A stretch of 50,935 nt of DNA, from the NCBI GenBank assembly GCA_000437595.1, contig FR899841.1, forward strand, positions 1 through 50,935. Direction: 5' to 3'. Source of the DNA: Faecalibacterium sp. CAG:74. Lineage in GTDB: Bacteria > Bacillota > Clostridia > Christensenellales > Aristaeellaceae. How positions within the stretch are numbered: the stretch's first letter is position 1; each line of letters opens with the position of its first letter. This document shows positions 25,566-33,434 of this stretch, in pieces. The notes under the pieces are model-generated. The model searched no databases. It saw only the letters and a program-made list of their open reading frames with translations, and had not been told where the DNA came from. The position numbers and the translations under genes are program-made.

Positions 25566-27770
25566 ATGGCAAAGCTGGAAGTCCGAAATTTGACCATCTC
25601 CTTCCGCACAAACAACGGTGCGGTTCGCGCAGTGCGCGATATTTCCTTCAATCTGGAGGAAGGCGAAACGCTCGCCATCGCCGGTGAATCCGGTTCCGGC
25701 AAGTCCGTCACCACCCGTGCTATCATGGGCATTCTGGCGGGCAACGCCATGGTGGATGCGGGCGAAATCATCTACGACGGCAAGGATTTGCTGAAGATTC
25801 CGGAAGAAGAGTTCCACACCCTGCGCGGCCACAAGCTGGCCATGGTGTTCCAAGACCCGCTGAGTGCCCTGAACCCTATCATGCGCATCGGCAAGCAGCT
25901 GACGGAAGCCATGCTGCTGAACAACAAGGAACGCCGCCGCGATGGCAAGGAACGCTTCAACAGCCTGCTGGCGCAGCTCGAAAAGACGATGGTGGCGGAT
26001 GCCGAGGCGCGCGGACAGGGCGCACAGGCGCGCGAAGCCATCCACGCCAAAACGAAGCAGTTCGACCACTTTGCTTCCGTCGGGCTGAAAATGGAATATA
26101 CCTATAAGGAAGCGATGGAATCCATCGTTGAGTGCATGGACGGCATGGACGAAATCGACAATGCCATCCTGACGAGCAAGGACAAGGATGTCCGCGAAAT
26201 CTGCGGCCGCATCCGCAAGTCCCTAAAGCATATCTTCGACCCGTACACCTTCGATGAGAATGACCCGGAAATCGCGAAGTGGCATACGGCGCTGGAAGGC
26301 TTCCAGAAGAACTACACGCGCCGCCGCGAAAGCGAAATGCGCGCGCTGATGGCGGACATGACCGCTAAGCTGGGCGCGATGGTGAATGCGCAGGAGCCGA
26401 ACTTCTTCTGCATCGGCTATCTGGCGGCGAGCGGCAAGACGCCCGACCCGAAGAAGCAGTCCATCACCGAGCTGAACCAGATGGCGCGCGAAACGCTCGA
26501 CCGCGAGTTCATGATTGACTTCTTGCAGGACATTGCTCACGCGCTTCAGTACTCCAGCCAGCAGGCGGCGAAATCGCAGCAGGCGGCGGTGGATGCGCTC
26601 CGCAGCGCCCTGAAGGTCTATCAGCAAAAGCCGCTGAACGAGGGCGAATGCAAGGAAGCGCTGCACAAATCGGCTGCGGCGGTTGAAGCAGCCATCGACA
26701 AGCTGCAGCTGGATAAGGACAATCAGGCGTACGTCTACCGTTCGGGTGCACAGTCTTACATCGACCGCTATGCCCGCTCCAAGACGCACAATCCGAAGGA
26801 AGAAAAGCGCTACGCCCGCGAGCAGAAGAAGTTTGAGGCGCAGAAGGCGAAGGGCAAGAATCCGCCGTCCGTCATCCCGAAGAACCTGATTGACGCGGAT
26901 ATGGCGCAGCACAACCTCTGCGAAATGACCCAGAGCCTGCTGAAGCACTTTGAGGAACTCATCGCGGCGAGCGAGACAAAGGACTTTGACGTCCTGGCGG
27001 TGGAAATGGTGGACTACATGAAGGCGCGCGCGCAGGATTACGCCTTCAAGCTCACCAAGGGCATGGCACGCCACCGCGCCATCGAATTGATGAAGGAAGT
27101 CGGTATTCCGGAACCGCACAAGCGCTTCTATCAGTATCCCTTTGAGTTCTCCGGCGGTATGCGTCAGCGCATTGTTATTGCTATTGCGCTGTCCGCGAAC
27201 CCGGATATCCTCATCTGCGATGAACCGACAACCGCATTGGATGTGACCATTCAGGCGCAGATTCTGGAACTGATTAACCGCCTGAAGAAGGAACGCCGCC
27301 TGTCGGTCATCTTCATCACGCACGACCTTGGCGTTGTGGCGAACATGGCGGACCGCATTGCCATCATGTACGCCGGCAAGATTGTCGAGTACGGCACGGC
27401 GGATGATGTGTTCTACGATCCGCGCCACCCGTATACATGGGCACTGCTGTCCTCCATGCCGGACTTGGAGACGCGCGAAAAACTGGAAGCTATCCCTGGT
27501 ACGCCGCCGGATATGATTCTGCCGCCGAAGGGCGATGCTTTCGCCGCGCGCAACAAGTACGCAATGGAAATCGACTTTGAGGAACAGCCGCCGATGTTCC
27601 ATGTCAGCGAGACGCATATGGCGGCGACGTGGCTGCTGCATCCGAATGCGCCGAAGGTAAATCCGCCGGCGATTGTGGTGGAACGCATTGAACGCATGAA
27701 GAAGGAGCAGGCTGAACGAGAGGCAGCAGAAGCCTTGCAGAACGCGAAGAAAGGAGCCGCCGAAGCATGA
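25566..27770 (+). CDS. Peptide ABC transporter ATPase (OppD-like) with a ~370-residue helical insertion
   Basis: The 734-residue protein has Walker A GESGSGKS at about 40-47, Q-loop MVFQDPLSALNP near 93, signature FSGGMRQR near 527, Walker B ILICDEP near 549, D-loop ALD, and H-loop ITHDLGV. The C-terminal Opp-type tail includes HPYTWALLSSMPDLE. In normal OppD (about 330 residues) Q-loop and signature are some 55-60 residues apart; here about 430. The inserted part (about 115-490) is charged, Ala/Lys/Glu-rich and helical, in the subdomain that contacts the permease. All nucleotide-binding motifs are intact, so ATPase activity is expected. It overlaps the next gene as ATGA. Confidence 0.9.
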   Translation: MAKLEVRNLTISFRTNNGAVRAVRDISFNLEEGETLAIAGESGSGKSVTTRAIMGILAGNAMVDAGEIIYDGKDLLKIPEEEFHTLRGHKLAMVFQDPLSALNPIMRIGKQLTEAMLLNNKERRRDGKERFNSLLAQLEKTMVADAEARGQGAQAREAIHAKTKQFDHFASVGLKMEYTYKEAMESIVECMDGMDEIDNAILTSKDKDVREICGRIRKSLKHIFDPYTFDENDPEIAKWHTALEGFQKNYTRRRESEMRALMADMTAKLGAMVNAQEPNFFCIGYLAASGKTPDPKKQSITELNQMARETLDREFMIDFLQDIAHALQYSSQQAAKSQQAAVDALRSALKVYQQKPLNEGECKEALHKSAAAVEAAIDKLQLDKDNQAYVYRSGAQSYIDRYARSKTHNPKEEKRYAREQKKFEAQKAKGKNPPSVIPKNLIDADMAQHNLCEMTQSLLKHFEELIAASETKDFDVLAVEMVDYMKARAQDYAFKLTKGMARHRAIELMKEVGIPEPHKRFYQYPFEFSGGMRQRIVIAIALSANPDILICDEPTTALDVTIQAQILELINRLKKERRLSVIFITHDLGVVANMADRIAIMYAGKIVEYGTADDVFYDPRHPYTWALLSSMPDLETREKLEAIPGTPPDMILPPKGDAFAARNKYAMEIDFEEQPPMFHVSETHMAATWLLHPNAPKVNPPAIVVERIERMKKEQAEREAAEALQNAKKGAAEA

Positions 27771-30217
27771 AAATCGCAAAGGGAATCGCCTCGGTGCTGA
27801 AAACGATTGGGCTGGTGGTTATGGCCATCGCCATCGTAATGAGCATCTATGTTGTGGCGAATGACGGTGCGGGATGGTCTACGCTATCGGGGGCGCTGCG
27901 CTCTTATCAGCAGAACGCTTCCGTGGTTACGCGCGCTTGGTTCGACAAGCAGTATTTCTCCGCCATGATTGATGCCGCGTCCACCAAGACGCTGGGCGGG
28001 GACGTGCGCCAGAATCGCGCGCTGACGTTCTATACGACGTGGGTGAATGAACTGGCAGCGGGGCAGGACGCGCTGTCCAAGCAGAAGCTGGATGCTTTCT
28101 GCGCTGATTTCGATCAGAATTTCGACGTGGATGCGTATCTGACGCTCTATGAGCAGCAGGAAAGCGGCAGCGACAGCCGCCTGCTGGCGGAATCGTTTGA
28201 CTACCTGAACGAAGTCATGACGCCGGCGGCGCCCAAGGGCAAGCCGATTAAGATTGCCACCGCCAATACCGAACCGGATGTTGCAGCGTTCTACGAAACG
28301 TTTGCGCAGGAGCACGGCGAAGAAGCTGGCAGCTATCTGGAATTCGTGGAAACGCTGACGACGATGGTTCGTGCGTCGGTGGATGCGGGCAACAAGCCGG
28401 CTTCCATGAAGAAATATCTGAATGCACTGACCTTTGAGGACTACGCCGCTGCACTGGCGGAGCAGCGCACGCTGGAGCGCGTCGACACGGAGGATATCCG
28501 CGACGAGTTTGCCGCGCTGGTGGAGCAGAAGAAGCAGGGCGAAGCGATTGACTTGGCGGCGTTCGTGCAGAGCAAGTACGAGGCACTTCAGGCACGCTAT
28601 CCGAGCGAAAACCTCGGCACGCTGGATGTGTTCGCGACGACGCTGCTGGAGCGGGTGCAGAGCGAAGACTTTGACGGCTCGCTCAGCAGCCTGCTGAAGG
28701 CGGTTCAGGTGTCCGTGGCGGCAGCGCCGACCTACCAGACGGCGCTGAAGTCTCTGGCAGAAACGACCGTCAAGAAGTCTGATGACAGCAACGCCATTTC
28801 GCTGGTGATTGCGCTGTGGTGGCTGGCGGCGCGCTGGGTGTGGCTGTGGCTGGTTGGCATCGTGCTGCTGGTAATCGCGCGTGTGATGAACGCCATCACG
28901 GACAAGGTGACGCTGGCGCGTCTGGAGCACGCGGGCATTGAGGAAGAAAGCGACGTTCTCCTGCGTGTCAATCACCTGAAGCAGTATTTCCGCAGCGGCG
29001 ACTATATCAACAAGGCCGTTGATGACGTCAGCTTCTACATCAAGAAGGGCGAAGTCTTTGGTCTGGTGGGCGAGTCTGGCTGCGGCAAGACCACGACGGG
29101 CCGCACCATCATCAACCTGTACGACCCGACCGAGGGTGACGTGTACTTCCAGGGTCTGCGCATTTCGTCCACGCAGAACGGTCTGCCGGTGCTGATTCGC
29201 AGCCTGAAAAACGACTTCGAGGAAAAGCAGCGCCAGATGAAGGCCGCGCTGAAGGAAAAAACGGAGAAGAATCCGGCGCAGGCGGCGGCGCTGAAGGCGG
29301 AATACGACCAGAAGATTAAGGAAATGCGCAAGGAACTGAAGGAGAAAATCCGTCAGGCCCGCACGAACGCATTGGAATCTTCTGTGGAAAAGAGCAAGTG
29401 TGTCGAGAAGTACCGCGAGAAGCGCAAGGCAGAGTTGACCGCGGCGTTTGAGGCAGACAGCAAGACACTGTCCGGTCAGGCGCTGGAGGAACGGAGGGCG
29501 CGCTACGAGCAGGACATGAAGGTTGCCGCGAAGGACAACATCATGACCAAGATGCAGATGATTTTCCAAGACCCGATTGCCTCGATTAACCCGCGCATGA
29601 CTGTGCGTGAGATTATCGCAGAAGGCCTGAAAATCCGCGGCATCAAGGACGAAAAGTACATCGACGAAAAGGTCTACGAGGTGCTGGATCTGGTTGGTTT
29701 GGTGCGCGAGCACGCTGACCGCTATCCGCATGAGTTCTCCGGCGGCCAGCGCCAGCGTATCGGCATTGCCCGCGCCATCGTGCTGGAGCCTGACCTCATC
29801 ATCGCCGACGAACCCATTTCCGCGCTGGACGTGTCGATTCAGGCACAGGTTATCAACCTGCTGAACGACCTGCGCAACAAGATGGGCTTGACCATCATGT
29901 TTATTGCGCACAACCTGTCCGTCGTCAAGTACTTCTCCGACCGCATCGGTGTCATGTACTACGGCAAGCTGGTGGAGCTGGCGGATTCCGACGAGCTGTT
30001 CGAGCATCCGCTGCATCCGTACACCAAGTCGCTGCTGTCCGCGATTCCGTACCCGGATCCGCATCACGAGAAGCATCGTCAGCGCATTGAGTACAAGCCC
30101 CTGAAGGAGCATGACTACTCGGTGAACAAGCCGTCCCTGCGGGAAATCAAACCCGGACACTTCATCAACTGCAACGACGAAGAGTTTGAACGGTATAAGA
30201 AGGAGCTTGGGCTTTGA
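27767..30217 (+). CDS. Peptide ABC transporter ATPase (OppF-like) with membrane-anchored N-terminal ectodomain
   Basis: The 816-residue protein begins with a membrane segment (about 10-32), a soluble helical region (about 33-340), and a second membrane segment (about 343-370, WWLAARWVWLWLVGIVLLVI). The ATPase starts near 395. Walker A GESGCGKTTTG (about 433) is followed by a charged coiled-coil insertion before the Q-loop IFQDPIASINP near 600. Then come FSGGQRQR near 655, Walker B LIIADEP and ALDVSIQAQ. The N-in topology would place the first soluble region outside the cell. OppF proteins are normally cytoplasmic, about 320 residues, with no membrane segments. All catalytic motifs are kept. 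Fusion or misassembly is unlikely because the frame is unbroken. Confidence 0.9.
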   Translation: MKIAKGIASVLKTIGLVVMAIAIVMSIYVVANDGAGWSTLSGALRSYQQNASVVTRAWFDKQYFSAMIDAASTKTLGGDVRQNRALTFYTTWVNELAAGQDALSKQKLDAFCADFDQNFDVDAYLTLYEQQESGSDSRLLAESFDYLNEVMTPAAPKGKPIKIATANTEPDVAAFYETFAQEHGEEAGSYLEFVETLTTMVRASVDAGNKPASMKKYLNALTFEDYAAALAEQRTLERVDTEDIRDEFAALVEQKKQGEAIDLAAFVQSKYEALQARYPSENLGTLDVFATTLLERVQSEDFDGSLSSLLKAVQVSVAAAPTYQTALKSLAETTVKKSDDSNAISLVIALWWLAARWVWLWLVGIVLLVIARVMNAITDKVTLARLEHAGIEEESDVLLRVNHLKQYFRSGDYINKAVDDVSFYIKKGEVFGLVGESGCGKTTTGRTIINLYDPTEGDVYFQGLRISSTQNGLPVLIRSLKNDFEEKQRQMKAALKEKTEKNPAQAAALKAEYDQKIKEMRKELKEKIRQARTNALESSVEKSKCVEKYREKRKAELTAAFEADSKTLSGQALEERRARYEQDMKVAAKDNIMTKMQMIFQDPIASINPRMTVREIIAEGLKIRGIKDEKYIDEKVYEVLDLVGLVREHADRYPHEFSGGQRQRIGIARAIVLEPDLIIADEPISALDVSIQAQVINLLNDLRNKMGLTIMFIAHNLSVVKYFSDRIGVMYYGKLVELADSDELFEHPLHPYTKSLLSAIPYPDPHHEKHRQRIEYKPLKEHDYSVNKPSLREIKPGHFINCNDEEFERYKKELGL

Positions 30218-30615
30218 AAAAATCAAAGCGGGCGATGCCCTACTGGATTTGCATCGCTATCGGCGCGCTGATATTTGCTGGCGTTGCGTCGATGCGCAGT
30301 ATCTGGACGCTGAGCGAGCGGGAGGAAATCCTGAGCGGTTTGTGCGACGCACTTTTTGTGCCGGGTGCGCTGCTGACCTGTGTGGGTCTGCTGACGTTCA
30401 CGGCGCGCGAAGGTGTGCTGGACATCATTTCCTACGGTTTCCGAAACCTGCTGGTGCTTTTCGCGCCCGGAAAGCATAAGCATCAGCACTACTACGACTA
30501 CAAGATGGCGAAGGAAGCCAACCGCGGCAAGGGCACGCATGCGCCGCTGGTGGTCGGGCTGGCGTTCATCCTGCTGGCCGGCGTGTGCCTCATCTTCTAT
30601 TACTACGGCCTTTGA
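30214..30615 (+). CDS. DUF3899-family small membrane protein
   Basis: The 133-residue protein has three hydrophobic segments (about 9-28, 44-63, 111-131). GVLDIISYGFRNLLVLF after the second segment is the DUF3899 hallmark. It starts at TTG (30214), overlapping the OppF-like stop codon as TTGA, with AAGGAG at proper distance, so translation is coupled. Last gene of the transporter operon, followed by a terminator. The function of DUF3899 is unknown; position suggests an accessory of the transporter. Confidence 0.8.
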   Translation: MKKSKRAMPYWICIAIGALIFAGVASMRSIWTLSEREEILSGLCDALFVPGALLTCVGLLTFTAREGVLDIISYGFRNLLVLFAPGKHKHQHYYDYKMAKEANRGKGTHAPLVVGLAFILLAGVCLIFYYYGL

Positions 30616-30625
30616 TTTGGTACCT

Positions 30626-30663
30626 GAGAAAGCCGCCTTCGAGAAATCGGGGGCGGTTTTCTC
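30626..30663 (+). terminator. Terminator of the peptide-transport operon
   Basis: GAGAAAGCCGCC (30626-30637) pairs with GGCGGTTTTCTC (30652-30663) apart from one G-U pair. Confidence 0.8.
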
Positions 30664-30674
30664 TACCTCCGGTG

Positions 30675-30703
30675 TTGTTTTCGACGCATAATCATGGTAT
30701 AAT
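30675..30703 (+). promoter_or_regulatory. Promoter of ridA
   Basis: TTGTTT (30675-30680), a 17-base spacer and TATAAT (30698-30703). Confidence 0.6.
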
Positions 30704-30749
30704 GCAGACAGCGTTTCTGACGCACTAAGATGAAGGGGGATTCTCTTCC

Positions 30750-31130
30750 ATGAACAAGATTCTTTCGACGAAAAACGCACCCGCCGCGATTGGCCCGTAT
30801 TCGCAGGGCGTTCAGGCGGGCAATACGGTGTATGTGTCCGGACAGCTGTATTTCGTGCCGGAAACGGGCGAGCTGCTGGAAGGCACGATTGGTGAGATGA
30901 CTGAGCAGTGCATGAAGAACATTGCCGCGATTCTGGCGGAAGCGGACTGCACGTTGGCGGACATCGTGAAAACGACGATTTTCCTGAAGGATTTGAACGA
31001 CTTTGCCGCGGTGAACGAAGCCTACGGGAAGTTCTTCCCGCAGAATCCGCCGGCGCGCGCGTGTGTGCAGGTGGCGAAGCTGCCGCGGGATGCGAAGGTG
31101 GAGATTGAGGCGATTGCGGTGAAGGGCTAA
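30750..31130 (+). CDS. ridA: RidA family enamine/imine deaminase
   Basis: The 126-residue protein matches RidA (YjgF/YER057c/UK114) throughout: APAAIGPYSQGVQAGNTVYVSGQL, EQCMKNIAAILAEA, VKTTIFLKDLNDFAAVNEAYGKFF and PPARACVQVAKLPRDAKVEIEAIA. R103 in the PARAC motif binds the carboxylate of the substrate. RidA hydrolyses reactive enamines such as 2-aminoacrylate made by PLP enzymes, so a pyridoxamine kinase gene downstream is a sensible neighbour, though 340 bases of repeats separate them. It forms trimers in the cytoplasm. GGGGGA-type ribosome binding site. Confidence 0.93.
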   Translation: MNKILSTKNAPAAIGPYSQGVQAGNTVYVSGQLYFVPETGELLEGTIGEMTEQCMKNIAAILAEADCTLADIVKTTIFLKDLNDFAAVNEAYGKFFPQNPPARACVQVAKLPRDAKVEIEAIAVKG

Positions 31131-31187
31131 TCACCGCAGGTGATTGTCCTTTGGGACGGCAGGGCTGTTCTTTTAATAGCGGCTTGC

Positions 31188-31274
31188 GATTGTCGCAGGG
31201 ATTTCGCCTCTGCGGAGGCGACAAGGGGGCAATGAAAACAGGTGAAGCCTGCGGTCGCCCCCTTGATCCCTTCG
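31188..31274. repeat. Intergenic repeat family B, copy 2
   Basis: Same unit as 17188-17275 with few substitutions, including the TTTCGCCTCTGCGGAGGCGA hairpin and CTGCGGTCGCCC segment. Confidence 0.75.
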
Positions 31275-31318
31275 CCGGTCGCCTCCCATGCAGCTTGAAT
31301 TTTTCCGTTACTTCTTAT

Positions 31319-31452
31319 GGATAACCACGCGAAAACTGCATGAGAGTGTTACCAATCCAATCGCGCGAAAGGGTCAAGGGACGAAGTCCCTTGCAGGGTG
31401 CAGGGGCAGCGCCCCTGCCGGAGTCCAGAGGCAGAGCCTTTGGCGTTCCCCC
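31319..31452 (+). repeat. Intergenic repeat family C, copy 1
   Basis: Unit beginning GGATAACCACGCG, then CAATCGCGCGAAAGGGTCAA and a chain of short hairpins: GGGAC/GTCCC, GGGGC-AGC-GCCCC and a CAGAGGCAGAGCCTTTG segment. Related units occur at 34818-34971 (reverse) and 50765-50935. Confidence 0.8.
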
Positions 31453-31471
31453 AAAAATAAGGAGAAGATAG

Positions 31472-32290
31472 ATGAGTAAGCATATACTGCTGGTGCATGA
31501 TCTGGCGGGGTATGGGAAGGTGTCGCTGAGCGCAATGATGCCGGTGCTGTCGCATATGGGACATCACCTGTACACGCTGCCGACGGCGCTGGTGAGCAAC
31601 ACGCTGGATTACGGGAAATTCTACATTCAGGAAACGACGGAATACATGCGCCAGTCGCTGAAAGTCTGGGCGGAACTGGGATTCTCGTTCGATGTGGTGT
31701 CCACAGGGATGATTCTGTCAGCGGAACAGGCGGCGCTGGTGTCCGATTTCTGTGAGCAGTCCGCGAAGGAAGGCGCGCTGGTCTTTGTTGACCCCATCAT
31801 GGGCGACGAGGGCAAGCTGTACAACGGCGTAGGGGAGGAAACCGTCGCCCATATGCGCAAGATGGTCGCCGTGGCGGACTGCATCGTGCCGAACTACACC
31901 GAGGCGGCGTATCTGGCGGACATGCCCTATCACGAGGACATGACCGAGGAAGAAGCGCGCGCGCTGACGATTCGCCTGCATGAAATGGGCGCGAAATCCG
32001 TCGTCGTGACGAGCGCGAAGGTGGACGGCGAGAACTGCGTCGTCGGCTATGATGGCACGGAGGGCGAATTCTTCCGCATCCCGTTCGACCTCATTCCGGT
32101 GCGCTTCGTCGGCACGGGCGATATTTTCGCCGCAGTGATGCTGGGGCGGCTGGTGGACGGCGTGCCGCTTCAGGAATCGACACACCGCGCAATGGATGCC
32201 GTGCGCACGATGATTGACCGCAACCGCGACAAGGAGGACAAGTACCTCGGCATCCCGATTGAAACGTGTTTGGAGGTGCTGGACGAATGA
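31472..32290 (+). CDS. Pyridoxamine/pyridoxal kinase
   Basis: It phosphorylates pyridoxamine or pyridoxal with ATP to give the coenzyme phosphate in B6 salvage. The 272-residue protein belongs to the ribokinase/PfkB fold: VHDLAGYGKVSLSAMMPVLSHMG at the N-terminus, FVDPIMGDEGKLY in the middle, CIVPNYTEAAYL, and GTGDIFAAVMLG near the C-terminus holding the catalytic Asp and anion hole. This is the PdxY-like Firmicute type. AAGGAG precedes the ATG. It overlaps the TIGR04076 gene as ATGA. Substrate preference between pyridoxal and pyridoxamine is not resolved by sequence. Confidence 0.9.
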   Translation: MSKHILLVHDLAGYGKVSLSAMMPVLSHMGHHLYTLPTALVSNTLDYGKFYIQETTEYMRQSLKVWAELGFSFDVVSTGMILSAEQAALVSDFCEQSAKEGALVFVDPIMGDEGKLYNGVGEETVAHMRKMVAVADCIVPNYTEAAYLADMPYHEDMTEEEARALTIRLHEMGAKSVVVTSAKVDGENCVVGYDGTEGEFFRIPFDLIPVRFVGTGDIFAAVMLGRLVDGVPLQESTHRAMDAVRTMIDRNRDKEDKYLGIPIETCLEVLDE

Positions 32291-32550
32291 AGCGCCCGCG
32301 CCTGCGCATCACGCTGATTGACCGCAAGGGCAGCTGCCCCTGCCATCATGGGCATAAAATCGGCGATTCGTGGGATTTTGACACCGAGCGCGGTCAGCTC
32401 TGCCCGATGGCGATGCACGTTGCGTTCCTGTATGCGGACATCCTCCGCTATGGCGGCAGCATCCCCGGTCAGCCGGACGGCACAGCGGTGTTCTCCTGCC
32501 CGGATGCGGACACGCTGAACATCTTCCGCGTGGAGCGGATAGAGGAATAA
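32287..32550 (+). CDS. TIGR04076 family protein
   Basis: The 87-residue cytoplasmic protein has the TIGR04076 pattern: an N-terminal strand (LRITLIDRKGSCPCHHGHKIGDSWDF), a CP-x-AMH-like segment (LCPMAMHVAFLYADILRYGG) and a late short strand with FSCPDADTLNIFRVE. Function is unknown; several conserved cysteines suggest metal or redox chemistry. The start overlaps the kinase stop codon as ATGA, so translation is coupled. A start at 32266 is rejected because it would overlap the kinase further. Confidence 0.85.
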   Translation: MKRPRLRITLIDRKGSCPCHHGHKIGDSWDFDTERGQLCPMAMHVAFLYADILRYGGSIPGQPDGTAVFSCPDADTLNIFRVERIEE

Positions 32551-32605
32551 CGCCTGGACGCGGGGCATATCCTCCTTACCGAATCGGAAGGAGGGGAATT
32601 GCCCT

Positions 32606-33019
32606 ATGACAGGAACACAGACTGTGCGCCGGACGACAACGCGCGCACGCCGCGGCGGCTCGATGCAGCTGCTGCGCGGGCTGGGCGCGGCGATGCTGAC
32701 GACCATCATCGTCGTGGCGGTTTTTGCGCTGCTGATGCAGTGGGTGAAGCCGACGGAGGACACCGTGCGCATCTTCAACCAGCTGCTGAAGGTCGTTTCC
32801 GTCGCTATCGGGACGTACATCGCCGTCGGGCGCGGTCAGGAAGGCGGACTGCTGCGCGGCGCGCTGATTGGGCTGCTGTACATGGCGCTGGGCGTGGCGG
32901 CCTATGCGCTGCTGAGCGGTCAGGGCGCGCCGTGGACGGCATATTTGGCTGATCTTGCTATGGGAACGGCGACCGGCGGGATAATCGGCGCGATTGTGTC
33001 GAATATTTCCGGAAAGTGA
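32606..33019 (+). CDS. TIGR04086 family membrane protein
   Basis: The 137-residue protein has four hydrophobic segments after a basic N-terminus, with the family pattern LRGLGAAMLTTIIVVAVFALLM, KVVSVAIGTYIAVGRGQEGGLLRGALIGLLY and GGIIGAIVSN. In Clostridia this family commonly sits next to the SCIFF genes, as here. Function is unknown. The start at 32606 has GGAGGGG about 11 bases upstream. The scfA promoter begins at the stop codon. Confidence 0.85.
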   Translation: MTGTQTVRRTTTRARRGGSMQLLRGLGAAMLTTIIVVAVFALLMQWVKPTEDTVRIFNQLLKVVSVAIGTYIAVGRGQEGGLLRGALIGLLYMALGVAAYALLSGQGAPWTAYLADLAMGTATGGIIGAIVSNISGK

Positions 33020-33048
33020 TTGCAATTAGAACCCGAATCGTGTATAAT
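33020..33048 (+). promoter_or_regulatory. Promoter of scfA
   Basis: TTGCAA (33020-33025), a 17-base spacer and TATAAT (33043-33048). Confidence 0.65.
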
Positions 33049-33087
33049 GCCCATATACCCCTTTTTAAGAAATGGAGGATTACAACT

Positions 33088-33288
33088 ATGAAGCATATCG
33101 AAACCATCCAGAAGCCCTGCCTGAAGAACTCTCTGGCCCACGGCGGCTGCGGCGAATGCCAGGCATCCTGCCAGTCCGCTTGCAAGACCAGCTGCACCGT
33201 CGCCAACCAGTCCTGCGCCAACAAGGAAAACAGCGACGTGCTCGCGGGCAACGAGGGCAAGCTCAACCGTCTGTACAACCGGAAGTAA
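33088..33288 (+). CDS. scfA: SCIFF peptide precursor (six Cys in forty-five)
   Basis: The 66-residue ribosomal peptide has the clade-wide SCIFF core: C21, C24, C28, C32, C36 and C43, plus C11. The segment CQSACKTSCTVANQSC is nearly invariant in Clostridia. In the studied Clostridium thermocellum homologue a radical SAM enzyme links Cys32 to Thr37 by a thioether; both residues occur at the same numbers here. The start at 33088 has GGAGG; an upstream in-frame start lies before the -10 box. A terminator follows, then the maturase gene. The peptide's biological role is not established. Confidence 0.95.
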   Translation: MKHIETIQKPCLKNSLAHGGCGECQASCQSACKTSCTVANQSCANKENSDVLAGNEGKLNRLYNRK

Positions 33289-33290
33289 TG

Positions 33291-33322
33291 ATACGCTTTC
33301 CAGATTCGTCTGGCAATCGTAT
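33291..33322 (+). other. RNA stem-loop with UUCG loop after scfA
   Basis: ATACG/CGTAT outer and CCAGA-TTCG-TCTGG inner arms form a hairpin directly after the scfA stop codon. There is no U-tract; it may stabilise the scfA mRNA end. Confidence 0.6.
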
Positions 33323-33338
33323 CCGGTTTGCAACAGGC

Positions 33339-33374
33339 AAAGGCGGAGGCGGCATCATGCGCCTTCGCTTTTTT
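33339..33374 (+). terminator. Internal terminator/attenuator between scfA and scfB
   Basis: AAAGGCGGAGGCG (33339-33351) pairs with CGCCTTCGCTTTTTT (33360-33374) using G-U pairs, with a run of six T. No separate scfB promoter is obvious, so partial read-through would give much more peptide than maturase mRNA. Confidence 0.7.
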
Positions 33375-33434
33375 CGGGTGCAAGGGTGCAAAAAGTATCC
33401 TTGCGGTTTATCTAACTCAGGAGGAATAATAGCA

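Larger units (their letters stand above)
31131..31471. other. Repeat-rich intergenic region
   Basis: No gene is seen. A small hairpin AATCACC-GCA-GGTGATT follows the ridA stop codon, then one copy each of repeat families B (31188-31274) and C (31319-31452). No recognisable promoter for the following kinase gene. Confidence 0.7.
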
